A stretch of DNA of 64,000 nt from DATGMP01 sp035293565. GTDB taxonomy: Bacteria > Pseudomonadota > Alphaproteobacteria > BOG-932 > Roseiterribacteraceae. The first letter of the stretch is position 1. Each line of letters opens with the position of its first letter. The notes under the pieces are model-generated. The model ran no database searches. It was not told the origin of the DNA and was given only the letters and a program-made list of their open reading frames with translations. Where the stretch lies: contig DATGMP010000134.1 in NCBI GenBank assembly GCA_035293565.1, positions 6,331-70,330 of the forward strand, written 5' to 3'. Positions 52,081 through 60,807 of the stretch are shown piece after piece. A program made the position numbers and the translations under genes.

Positions 52081-52995
52081 ATGAGACGGAAGATGGGCCT
52101 CGTGGCGGTCGTTGCAGCGCTCCTCGCAATATCGGCGCCGTACAGCTTCGCAAGGACGCCAGGTAAGGAGGCCCCACTCTATGCGGGTGTGGCGCCGGGC
52201 TCGGAAGGCGACACGCAAGTCGAGGCGCGCCAAAGGATATTCGATCAAACGGTGATCGTGAACGTCACCAGGCCGACGATCACGCCCGTTCTTCCGGACA
52301 AGGCGAAGGCCACCGGCGCCGCGATTGTCATTGCGCCGGGCGGCGGCTTCAAATTCCTGTCGATCGACAGCGAGGGCTTCATGGTCGCGCGCTGGCTCGC
52401 CGACCGTGGCATCGCCGCCTTCGTGCTGAAATATCGGCTCGATGCGACGCCTTCCGAACCCGACGCTTTCAAGAAGAACGTGATGGCGTTATTCGCCGCA
52501 GCCGGCGCCTCCGGCCCCTTGCCCGATCACGCGCAGGCGGTTGCCGATACCCAGACGGCGGTAAAGGTCGTTCGTCAGCATGCCGCCGAATGGGGACTCG
52601 ATCCGCACAGGGTTGGACTCATCGGATTCTCGGCGGGCGCTGATGCGGCGCTGAAGGCGATCCTAGCCGACGAGCCGGCAAGCCTACCGGATTTCGCGGG
52701 TCTGATTTACGGTCCGATGGGCGGCGTCGCGGTTCCAAAGGACGCGCCGCCGGTCTTCGTCGCCTTCGCGGCCAACGATCCGATTTTCGGCGGCAAGGGG
52801 TACGGCCTGATCGACTCCTGGATGACCGCCAAACGCCCGGTCGAGCTGCATGTTTATGAGAAAGGCGGCCACGGATTCGGCATGCGTCCACAAGGTGCGA
52901 GCAGCGATCATTGGATCGAGGAGTTCTATTGGTGGCTCGACGCGAGAGGGCTCTTGAATGCGGGCCATCGGCTGAATGCGATGAAGGCGAACTGA
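52081..52995 (+). CDS. Secreted alpha/beta hydrolase (acetyl-esterase-like)
   Basis: A 304-residue hydrolase with signal peptide MRRKMGLVAVVAALLAISAPYSFA. IVIAPGGGFKFL is the oxyanion region, GFSAGAD the nucleophile elbow, and a C-terminal FAANDP and GGHGFG give the Asp and His. It belongs with xylan/acyl-sugar esterases that are often annotated as endo-xylanase-like or BD-FAE-like. It starts 17 bp after rhaT, after GGAAAGG, and is the last gene of the rhamnose plus-strand operon. Removal of acyl groups from glycosides or rhamnosides fits its place. The catalytic Ser is surrounded by GFSAG rather than GDSAG. Confidence 0.85.
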   Translation: MRRKMGLVAVVAALLAISAPYSFARTPGKEAPLYAGVAPGSEGDTQVEARQRIFDQTVIVNVTRPTITPVLPDKAKATGAAIVIAPGGGFKFLSIDSEGFMVARWLADRGIAAFVLKYRLDATPSEPDAFKKNVMALFAAAGASGPLPDHAQAVADTQTAVKVVRQHAAEWGLDPHRVGLIGFSAGADAALKAILADEPASLPDFAGLIYGPMGGVAVPKDAPPVFVAFAANDPIFGGKGYGLIDSWMTAKRPVELHVYEKGGHGFGMRPQGASSDHWIEEFYWWLDARGLLNAGHRLNAMKAN

Positions 52996-53001
52996 GGACG
53001 C

Positions 53002-54449
53002 TTAAGGGCGCTGTTTCAGGCGGGCAAGCTCAGCGTCGATGGCGGCGAGATCTTTGTTCGTAATACTGGGCAGATAAGGTTGCAGTTGGCGCAGCGACAT
53101 CTGCGTCGCCATCCCGATCATTGGAGAGTTCGCAAGCTGCGGCAAGCGCCGTTCGACGATCGCGCGCGCTTTCGGATTTCGCAGCAAGTCGGCAAGCAAG
53201 GAGGAGGCGCTGAGCCGCGCAGTCGGAGCGGCGGTCGAACTCGCTTTCGTGAGGTCGGGCAGCGGCGGTAAAGACCCCACGCGCGCGAGGCGAACTTCGA
53301 CCTGGACAGCTTCGGGGTCCGTTCTGACGAGGAGCGTCGACGCGTTGGGCTGAGACGTGATGGCGCCATTCACGACCGTTGTCGCATAGCCCTTCGGATA
53401 GTTGGAGGGCGGGATTCGAATTTCCGTCAGGGCGCCAGGCGCGGCGCGGCCTTCGGGAGAGTCGGGGGCCATTGGCTGGAACACATGAACCATGCCTTCA
53501 TAGAGATCGAGGGTAGCCGACATGCCTGCCTCGCTGATCGCCTGATATTCCCGCACGCAACTGGAGAGAAACATGTCGCGAGTCCCGCATTGAATCAGCG
53601 TAGGGGGAAACCCTTTTGAATAGTCGCCGTACACGGGCGAGACGTACGGGTTCTTTTGATCGACCGGATCGGCATAGGCGTTGGCGGAAGCCTTGAGTCG
53701 GTCGATGGCTAGCAGCGGATCGGCCGCCGCGAGTGTCGTGTAGGTATCGCCTGCCATGCTCACGTCCGACCAAGGCGCCCAGAGGACGATGGCCGCAGGC
53801 ATCGGAACGCCCTCGTCGCGCAGCTTGAGCGCGGCGCCGGCGACGATTGAGCCGCCGGCTGAGTCGCCCCAGATGCCGATCTGGTTGGCATCACCTGTCG
53901 CCGCTAGAACGGCGCGGTAAACCGCGACCACCTGATCCATAATTTCCCGCCAGCGCGCTGTCGGCGCGGGCGTGTAGTCCACCGACACGACCTTGATCCC
54001 GCTGCGGTTAGCCATCAGCGCGGATTCGAAGATCGTTGACCGAGCCGACAACGAGGTGAAGCCCCGCCATGGACGTAGATCAGCACACGGCCGTCGTTGG
54101 TCCAGCTTTTGGGCGTTATTGAGAGAACGGAAATCCCATTGAGCGTGCCCGGTTCGATCCCCACGCCATAAGCGAGCGGCACGCCGGATTCGGCGGCCTC
54201 CAGAGCCTCTTCCGTCGTAGCGTAGGCCCGCGCCCACGCCGATTGATCGCCAGGGCCTGGCAGTTTTCCATGATCGAGGGCGGCTCGCGCGACTACTGAC
54301 GGCCAGAGCTTCTTCCATTCCTGTGAGATGGTGCCGGGCGGCTCGCTTCGAGGGCTCGGAATTTCCGTTCCGCAGGCGATTGCCGAGCCGCAGAGCACCG
54401 CGACAGCCATAGTGGCGATTCTGGTTCGCCCGCGTAACGCGCCTCGCAT
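53002..54449 (-). pseudogene. Frameshifted secreted HSL-type hydrolase with the recurring C-terminal domain
   Basis: The gene starts at ATG 54449 (after AGGGAG) with a leader RIATMAVAVLCGSAIACG, possibly a lipoprotein signal. It runs to GRVLIYVHGGA, then the frame is lost. A second frame continues FTSLSARSTIFESALMANRS, IWGDSAGGSIV, and VHVFQP to the stop at 53002. Adding one G to the G4 run (C4 at 54062-54065 on the plus strand) restores HGGGFTSLS, the exact family motif. The length is one base short of a multiple of three. The last 65 residues (LLADLLRNPKARAIVERRLP ... LAAIDAELARLKQ) match the small secreted protein at 33612. A genuine mutation or a homopolymer sequencing error are both possible. 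Confidence 0.85.
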
Positions 54450-54822
54450 CAATTTCTCCCTCGCTAAGTGCAACGGTCCGGGGGATGACGGAACTTAGCA
54501 GATTATGAGTGATACTGCTTGATACTAGAAGGAACTTGAGACAATCTGATCTGGCGTGATCGCATAGCGAAAGTCTGACAATGGGAAGAATGCTGATGCA
54601 GCGATGCAGGGGCCGCTCACAAATCCTGTCGGTGGTTCGCGGTGATCCGAGCTCAAAGGCCAGTAATTGATACGGCGAGTATCTAGCCGCGCCACTTGAG
54701 GCCGACGCGCTAGACGCGGCGGCCGTGTTCCAGGATCAGTGGCGCCCCGCAGCAAAAGCGGCGCAGCTCCCGCTGCCGAGAGCGGGAAACAGTGAAGACA
54801 GTTCGGAAGGGGAGGGATCAGA
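54450..54822. other. Divergent intergenic region of about 370 bp
   Basis: It holds the promoters of the frameshifted hydrolase (minus) and the TonB receptor (plus). TGATACT occurs twice, at 54510-54516 and 54520-54526, one helical turn apart. The 17-bp motif seen near the galactose genes is absent. GGAAGGGGAGGGATCAGA gives a strong ribosome site before the receptor ATG. No RNA gene or other protein segment seen. Confidence 0.5.
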
Positions 54823-57246
54823 ATGTCATTACAGAATCGACTTGCCGCCGTTGGATTGAGCGGCGCTTCACTCATGGCCATGCTTGCCGCTCAGCCGGCC
54901 TTCGGCCAGGCCGCGGCTCCGCCGGCCAACGATCAAGGTGCCGCCACTCAAGGGCTCGAAGAAATTGTCGTCACGGCGACCAGGCGGACGGAGCTGCTCA
55001 AGAACGTCCCGATGGCGGTCGACGCTATCTCGTCCAATGATCTGCAAAAGAAGCAGATCTTCGACATCAAGGATATTTCGCAGCTTGCGCCCGGGCTTGA
55101 GCTTAGTAACAACGACGGCCGTTCCAATATTGCAACGTTGCGCGGCATCGCCTTCAACCCCGACGAGGGAACGCTCCCAACCGTCGACATTTACTTCAAC
55201 GAGATTCAGGCCGACGCGCAGACGGTGTTCACCGCGATCTACGACCTGGATCAGGTCGAAGTGTTGCGCGGTCCTCAGGGTCTCTTGCGCGGCAGCACGT
55301 CTCCGGCGGGCTCCATTATCATCAAGACCAAGCAACCGAGCCTGACAACCTTCGAGGGGTATGTTCAGGCGACCGGATCGGATCAGGGCGCCTACAATTT
55401 CCAGGGCGCCGTCTCGGTTCCGGTCATCCCCGATGTGCTGGGCGTTCGCGTCGCCGGCTTGGGCGATCAAAACGACATCAATGACGTTCACAACGTCACG
55501 CGCGGAGATGATTCAGTCGGACATACGGTGAGCGGCCGCCTTTCGGTGAATTTCGCGCCGACCGACGATTTCAGATCCGTGTTCACTTACCAGTACCTCC
55601 GTGCCGACAACGTGCAGTATCAGCAGGTGGTCGGCACTGGGGCGATCTTTCCGACAGTTGCGGGCTTCCCCGGCACGGCTTCGCTGGCCCCGAACGGTCC
55701 GGTGGCCGGCGTGTCCGATCGGATCGGCGTGACACAGGGCGTCGATGAATTCCGAAATCAGACACATTTCCTGACGCTCGATGCCTTCTTGGACATCGGC
55801 GATGACACACTGGAGCTGAATGCCGGCTATCAGGACACGATCCTAAGACAGCTGCACGCCCTCAATCTGGGCAACGCTCCGCTGACCTATGTGGACCAGC
55901 AGTTCGTCCACACGCCCTACGACGTCACCTCCGTCGAGCTGCGCTACTATTCCAATGGCAGGTCTTTCTGGAACTACATGATCGGCGCCGATCTGATTCG
56001 GCAGCTCAACCCAGTCTTCGTCACGCAGCCCAGCGACTCGTTTATTTCCGGCGCCGCTCTGTCGCCGACGTTTACATTCCCCTTCGGGGGGCACTATATC
56101 CAAACGCCGGTCGACGTTTCGATTTTCATCCCCGACCAGGCGACGCACTATTCCTTCTTCGGAAGCTCGTCTTTCCAGCTCCTGGACGACCTGAAGCTCG
56201 AGATGGGCGCCCGCTATCAGATCTATCGCGTCCATCAGCAGAGCGACCTGACGGTGGTCGCCGCAGGCGCCACGGTGCTGAACGACTTTCCGACCGTCCT
56301 GCCGGAGAACGCCACCAGGACTTATCACGCCTTCACCGGGGGGGTGAACCTGGTTTACACCATCACGCCGGATAATGTCGGTTATATATCCTACAACCAC
56401 TCCTTCCGACCTGGCTCTTCTGCCGTCGGTGTGACGGCGCCGCTCAGCAACAACCTGCTGCTGAGCGACGGTGAAACGTCCGACGCCGTTGAAGTCGGAC
56501 TGAAGAGCAGTTGGTTCAATCATCGGCTCAATTTGAACACCGATGTGTTTTACCAGCACTTCAACGGATACATTAACCTGTTGGTGGTCAACGCTTCCAG
56601 CGCCGCCAATGGTGTCATCGATGCGAGTCCCACGCTCACGTTCAACGGTGATGCGGAAAGCGAGGGCATCGAAACGCAGTTGGACGCAGTCATTACCGAC
56701 GGGTGGGACATCGGTATCAAGGCAAGCTGGGCCAACGCCCAGTACACCGATGCGCTCATTCCGTGCAACACGTTCACTGCGAGCGGTGCCGCATTCGTTC
56801 CGGTCGGCCAGCAAGTGTCCTTTTGTCCGAGCAACGGCAGGATCGGCGAGACGCCGAAGTTCCACCTGACCGTGCAATCTGAATATGACTACGATACCGG
56901 TACGCAGTATCAGCCGTTCATCAGCGGCCTATTCACCTATCAGCCGGGCTGGCATTCGAGCATCGTCAATTACGATTACCCGGATCTGCCTATCCTCAAC
57001 ATCTATGCGGGCGTGCGCGACAACGACGCTGGGTGGGACTTTACGCTGTTCGTCAAGAATCTGTTCGACACCCAGGACATCCGGACGATTGCGCCATCGA
57101 ACTATCAGCAAGCGACCAGTGTCGTTCAGACCTACAACGGCAATGCGCTGGCGGCTGGAGCGCCGTTCGACTCCGGGTATCGCGCGGTGATCACCACGCT
57201 GCCGCGCGAGTTCGGCGTCACGCTTCGATATCGGTTTGGAGGATAG
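54823..57246 (+). CDS. TonB-dependent outer-membrane receptor of the rhamnoside locus
   Basis: An 807-residue receptor: leader ending AQPAFGQAAAPP, then GLEEIVVTATRRTELLKNVP, plug blocks IATLRGIAFNPDEGTLPTVD (part), VEVLRGPQGLLRGSTSPAGS, and a barrel ending REFGVTLRYRFGG. It is paralogous to the receptor at 39139 (same motif order and very similar first and last segments), so the two loci probably carry receptors for related glycosides. It directly precedes GH106, GH3 and GH78-like genes on the same strand; import of a rhamnose-containing glycoside is the likely role. Confidence 0.92.
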   Translation: MSLQNRLAAVGLSGASLMAMLAAQPAFGQAAAPPANDQGAATQGLEEIVVTATRRTELLKNVPMAVDAISSNDLQKKQIFDIKDISQLAPGLELSNNDGRSNIATLRGIAFNPDEGTLPTVDIYFNEIQADAQTVFTAIYDLDQVEVLRGPQGLLRGSTSPAGSIIIKTKQPSLTTFEGYVQATGSDQGAYNFQGAVSVPVIPDVLGVRVAGLGDQNDINDVHNVTRGDDSVGHTVSGRLSVNFAPTDDFRSVFTYQYLRADNVQYQQVVGTGAIFPTVAGFPGTASLAPNGPVAGVSDRIGVTQGVDEFRNQTHFLTLDAFLDIGDDTLELNAGYQDTILRQLHALNLGNAPLTYVDQQFVHTPYDVTSVELRYYSNGRSFWNYMIGADLIRQLNPVFVTQPSDSFISGAALSPTFTFPFGGHYIQTPVDVSIFIPDQATHYSFFGSSSFQLLDDLKLEMGARYQIYRVHQQSDLTVVAAGATVLNDFPTVLPENATRTYHAFTGGVNLVYTITPDNVGYISYNHSFRPGSSAVGVTAPLSNNLLLSDGETSDAVEVGLKSSWFNHRLNLNTDVFYQHFNGYINLLVVNASSAANGVIDASPTLTFNGDAESEGIETQLDAVITDGWDIGIKASWANAQYTDALIPCNTFTASGAAFVPVGQQVSFCPSNGRIGETPKFHLTVQSEYDYDTGTQYQPFISGLFTYQPGWHSSIVNYDYPDLPILNIYAGVRDNDAGWDFTLFVKNLFDTQDIRTIAPSNYQQATSVVQTYNGNALAAGAPFDSGYRAVITTLPREFGVTLRYRFGG

Positions 57247-57254
57247 ATCCTTCC

Positions 57255-57288
57255 GGCCCGGCGGTCTTTCCTCCCGTGCTGCCGGGCC
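57255..57288 (+). terminator. Hairpin after the TonB receptor
   Basis: GGCCCGGC (57255-57262) pairs perfectly with GCCGGGCC (57281-57288), loop 18 nt, followed by ATCTTTC. It begins 9 bp after the receptor stop and matches the hairpin after the paralogous receptor. It may attenuate rather than end transcription into the glycosidase genes. Confidence 0.6.
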
Positions 57289-57354
57289 ATCTTTCGATTG
57301 CATCGAGGTCCGCTCGCAGATCGCTGATCCCCTGAGGCAATCAGAGAGGCTCGG

Positions 57355-60300
57355 ATGAAACTTCGTTCGCGCATGGTGCTCACGATCGTGCTTGCGCTCA
57401 GCGTGACGACAGCGTCGGCGTCTGCCGATGATGCGTTGCTGAATGGCTTCCGCGACCCCCCGAGTGGTGCCCGCCCTCGGGTCTGGTGGCATTGGATGAA
57501 CGGCAATGTCACCAAGGAAGGGATTACGCTCGATCTCGAATGGATGAAGCGGATCGGGCTCGGCGGGGCCGAGAATTTCCAGGTATTCATGGGCCCGCTA
57601 GGCCCAGGGCAGGTGGTCGGTAAACGTCTCGCCTACATGTCGCCTGAATGGCGGGACGCATTCCATCATGCGGCCGCGACTGCCGATAAGCTCGACCTGG
57701 AGCTCGGCATAGCCGCCTCGCCGGGCTGGAGCGAAACGGGAGGCCCTTGGGTCCCGCTCGCCCATGGCATGAAGAAGTTCGTGTGGAGCGAAACATATGT
57801 CACGGGCGGCGCGCCGTTTCATGCAGCGTTGCCGGAGCCGCCGAACGTCGTCGGACCTTATCAGTCCCTTCCCTTGGAGGGCTTTCAGTCGGGTCAGGTC
57901 GGTCCGTCGATCAAAAACGCGAGATTTTATGTCGACAGCGCGGTCGTCGCGTATCCGGCTCCGGAAGGCGACGCGCCGTCAACCGAGCAAAATGCGAGCG
58001 TAACAGCAAGCGCCGGCCATATTGACCGCGCAGCGTTGTCGGACGCCACGCTTTCCCATCCTCAGTCGCTGCCGATGGCGCCACCGGGGCAATCGGCCTG
58101 GGTTGAATTCGAATATCCGGCGCCCGTCACAATCCGCGCAATGACGGTGATGATTGGTGGGATCAGCAGCCTGCCGGGTTTCGGTACAGCCCCTCCGCCG
58201 ATCGGCCTGGAATCGAGCCAGGATGGGCAGAGCTTTACGCAGGTTCTCGCGCCGAAGGTTCTCCGCGTCCCTGCCTTCGGCACTCAGCCTATTCCGATGA
58301 CCGTAGCCGTTCCTCCGACCAAGGCGAAACATTTCCGCATCATTTTCGTCACGCCGCAACCGCAGCCGCCGATGCCGGCGATCTATGGGCCGGCCGCTCC
58401 GCCGGCGACCTCCTGGTCGATTCCTCAGCTTGCGTTGCATGTTGACCCGCGCGTGGACAGGGTGGAGGACAAGGCGGGCTTTGTTCCGGCGGTCGGCCTC
58501 GACTCCGATCCGACGCCGGACGACAAGATAGCGATTCCGAAACAGGACGTGATTGACCTGACCGCAAAGATGCGGCCGGACGGAACGCTCGACTGGACGC
58601 CGCCCCCCGGACGCTGGATCGTGCTCCGTATCGGCTACTCCCTGCTCGGGATCACCAATCATCCCGCACCTTTAGAGGCGACCGGGCTCGAGGTCGACAA
58701 GTTTAACGGCGCCTATGTGAAGGAATATCTCGACAGGTATTTGGACCAGTACGAAGAGGTGACCATGGGGCTTATGGGAGCCCACGGGCTCAGGGCAATC
58801 ACCAATGATAGCTGGGAAGACGGGTCGCAAAACTGGACCGATGACATGCTGGCCCAATTCCAGAAACGCCGCGGCTATGACCCACGACCCTGGCTGCCAG
58901 TGTTGACCGGCCGTATCGTGCAGAGCGCGTCCGCGAGCGACAAGTTCCTGTGGGATTTTCGCGAGACGCTGGCCGATCTCGTCGCCGATGAACATTACGA
59001 TCAGATCGAAACCGAGATAAAAGCGCGTGGTCTCATTCATTACGGCGAGGCGCACGAGGAAGGCCGGGTCTTCGTCGGCGACGGCATGGCGGTCAAACGG
59101 CGGGACGACGTCCCGATGGGAGCGATGTGGACCCAGGCGCCTGGAGTCTACAAGGAGCAATACGGCTACGATGCCGATATTCGGGAGTCGGCGTCAGTCG
59201 CGCATATCTACGGGCAAAACCTCGTCGCTGCGGAATCGATGACATCGAACGGGCCGGCCTGGGGATGGTCGCCCGAGACGTTGAAGCCGATCGTCGACCA
59301 GGAATTCGCGATGGGCGTGAACCGCGTCATCATCCACACCTCGGTGCATCAGCCCTTGGTCGATAAGGCGCCCGGCCTCGCGCTCGGTCCCTTCGGGCAA
59401 TGGTTCACGCGGAACGAGACATGGGCGGAGGAAGCCAAGCCCTGGATAGATTATATCGCGCGTAGCGACTTCCTGCTCCAGCAAGGCCGTTTCGTCGCTG
59501 ATGTGCTCTACTTCTACGGCGAAGGTTCCAACATCACCGCGATCTTTGGCGATCACGCGCCACCGATACCGGCTGGATACAATTTCGACTATGTGAACGC
59601 TGACGCGCTGATCCACGAGCTCTCCGTTAAGGATGGGAAGGTCGTGACGCGGAGCGGCATGAGCTATCGGGTGATCGCGCTCGATCCGCGCACGGCGCAT
59701 ATGTCCGTAGCCCTGCTGCGCGCTCTGCGCGATCTGGTTCGAGGCGGTGCCGTGGTGGTGGGAGACAAGCCAACCGACACGCCGAGCCTCGCGGACGATT
59801 CCGCGGAATTCAGGCGATTGGCGGACGAGGTTTGGGGGAACGGCGATGGACTGCACGCTTTCGGCAGGGGCCGAGCGATCGGACGTACCTCCATTGCGGA
59901 TGCGCTCAAGGCGCTAAACGTCGCGCCGGATTTCGAGCCCTCCAAACCGGACGCCGGTCTCTCGTTCGTTCATAGGGCCGTTGAGGATGGCGATATCTAC
60001 TACGTCGACAATCGAACTGACGTACCCGAAAGTCTGACGGCGGCATTCCGCGTCACCGGCAAGGAAGCGGAGCTTTGGCACGCCGACACAGGCGCCGCTG
60101 AACCGGCGTCTTATAAGGTCGAAGGCGACAGGACTGGGGTACCGCTGACGCTTGGGCCACACGAGACGGTATTTGTCGTCTTCCGCAAGCCAACAACATT
60201 GGCGGAACGGCGATTGCCGGCCGCATCTGAAACGACGCTCGCGGAGATTGAGGGGCCATGGACGGTCAGTTTCGACAAGGGGCCCTGCGCGCCCAAGCCC

Positions 60301-60762
60301 GCCACCTTCGACCGCCTCGTCTCATGGAGTGACAGCGCGGATGCGCAAACGAAATATTTCTCCGGCACCGCGACCTACCGCAAAACGTTGAATGTCCCAC
60401 GCGAGTGGCTAAAGGGCGACCGTGTGTTGCTCGATCTTGGTTCAGTCAAGAATCTGGCCAGTGTGAGCGTCAACGGAAAATCTATAGGGATGGCGTGGAA
60501 AGCACCCTTCCGGCTCGATGCGACAACCGTATTGAGGCCGGGTGATAATGCGCTTTCGGTGCAGGTCACCGATCTTTGGGTCAATCGGCTGATCGGCGAT
60601 CAGCAGCCTGCGCCCAAAGAAAAATGCGCATACGCCGATCCTCAGTTCGCTTATCGGGCGGATTCACCGCTCGTGCCTGCCGGCCTGCTCGGGCTTGTGC
60701 GTATCTTGCGCGCGTCAGACACTCGAAATCGAGCGATGATCGATTCAAGAGGTCTCAAATGA
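57355..60762 (+). CDS. GH106 alpha-L-rhamnosidase
   Basis: A 1135-residue secreted glycosidase. Signal peptide MKLRSRMVLTIVLALSVTTASASA is followed by the GH106 entry signature FRDPPSGARPRVWWHWMNG, then GNVTKEGITLDLEWMKR and GLGGAENFQ. Further blocks are AASPGWSETGGPWV, ITNDSWEDGSQNWTD, HYGEAHEEGRVFVGDG, and a C-terminal galactose-binding-like sandwich (VLLDLGSVKNLASVSVNGKS, LSVQVTDLWVNRLIGD). Members remove terminal L-rhamnose from plant polysaccharides, flavonoid or saponin glycosides. It heads the GH106-GH3-GH78 series and sits 5 kb from rhaT and lldD, so its product feeds the rhamnose pathway. Confidence 0.92.
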   Translation: MKLRSRMVLTIVLALSVTTASASADDALLNGFRDPPSGARPRVWWHWMNGNVTKEGITLDLEWMKRIGLGGAENFQVFMGPLGPGQVVGKRLAYMSPEWRDAFHHAAATADKLDLELGIAASPGWSETGGPWVPLAHGMKKFVWSETYVTGGAPFHAALPEPPNVVGPYQSLPLEGFQSGQVGPSIKNARFYVDSAVVAYPAPEGDAPSTEQNASVTASAGHIDRAALSDATLSHPQSLPMAPPGQSAWVEFEYPAPVTIRAMTVMIGGISSLPGFGTAPPPIGLESSQDGQSFTQVLAPKVLRVPAFGTQPIPMTVAVPPTKAKHFRIIFVTPQPQPPMPAIYGPAAPPATSWSIPQLALHVDPRVDRVEDKAGFVPAVGLDSDPTPDDKIAIPKQDVIDLTAKMRPDGTLDWTPPPGRWIVLRIGYSLLGITNHPAPLEATGLEVDKFNGAYVKEYLDRYLDQYEEVTMGLMGAHGLRAITNDSWEDGSQNWTDDMLAQFQKRRGYDPRPWLPVLTGRIVQSASASDKFLWDFRETLADLVADEHYDQIETEIKARGLIHYGEAHEEGRVFVGDGMAVKRRDDVPMGAMWTQAPGVYKEQYGYDADIRESASVAHIYGQNLVAAESMTSNGPAWGWSPETLKPIVDQEFAMGVNRVIIHTSVHQPLVDKAPGLALGPFGQWFTRNETWAEEAKPWIDYIARSDFLLQQGRFVADVLYFYGEGSNITAIFGDHAPPIPAGYNFDYVNADALIHELSVKDGKVVTRSGMSYRVIALDPRTAHMSVALLRALRDLVRGGAVVVGDKPTDTPSLADDSAEFRRLADEVWGNGDGLHAFGRGRAIGRTSIADALKALNVAPDFEPSKPDAGLSFVHRAVEDGDIYYVDNRTDVPESLTAAFRVTGKEAELWHADTGAAEPASYKVEGDRTGVPLTLGPHETVFVVFRKPTTLAERRLPAASETTLAEIEGPWTVSFDKGPCAPKPATFDRLVSWSDSADAQTKYFSGTATYRKTLNVPREWLKGDRVLLDLGSVKNLASVSVNGKSIGMAWKAPFRLDATTVLRPGDNALSVQVTDLWVNRLIGDQQPAPKEKCAYADPQFAYRADSPLVPAGLLGLVRILRASDTRNRAMIDSRGLK

Positions 60763-60807
60763 ACGGCGTCATCCGAGCGCAGGTTCTGAAACCGTCAGCG
60801 GCACGGG

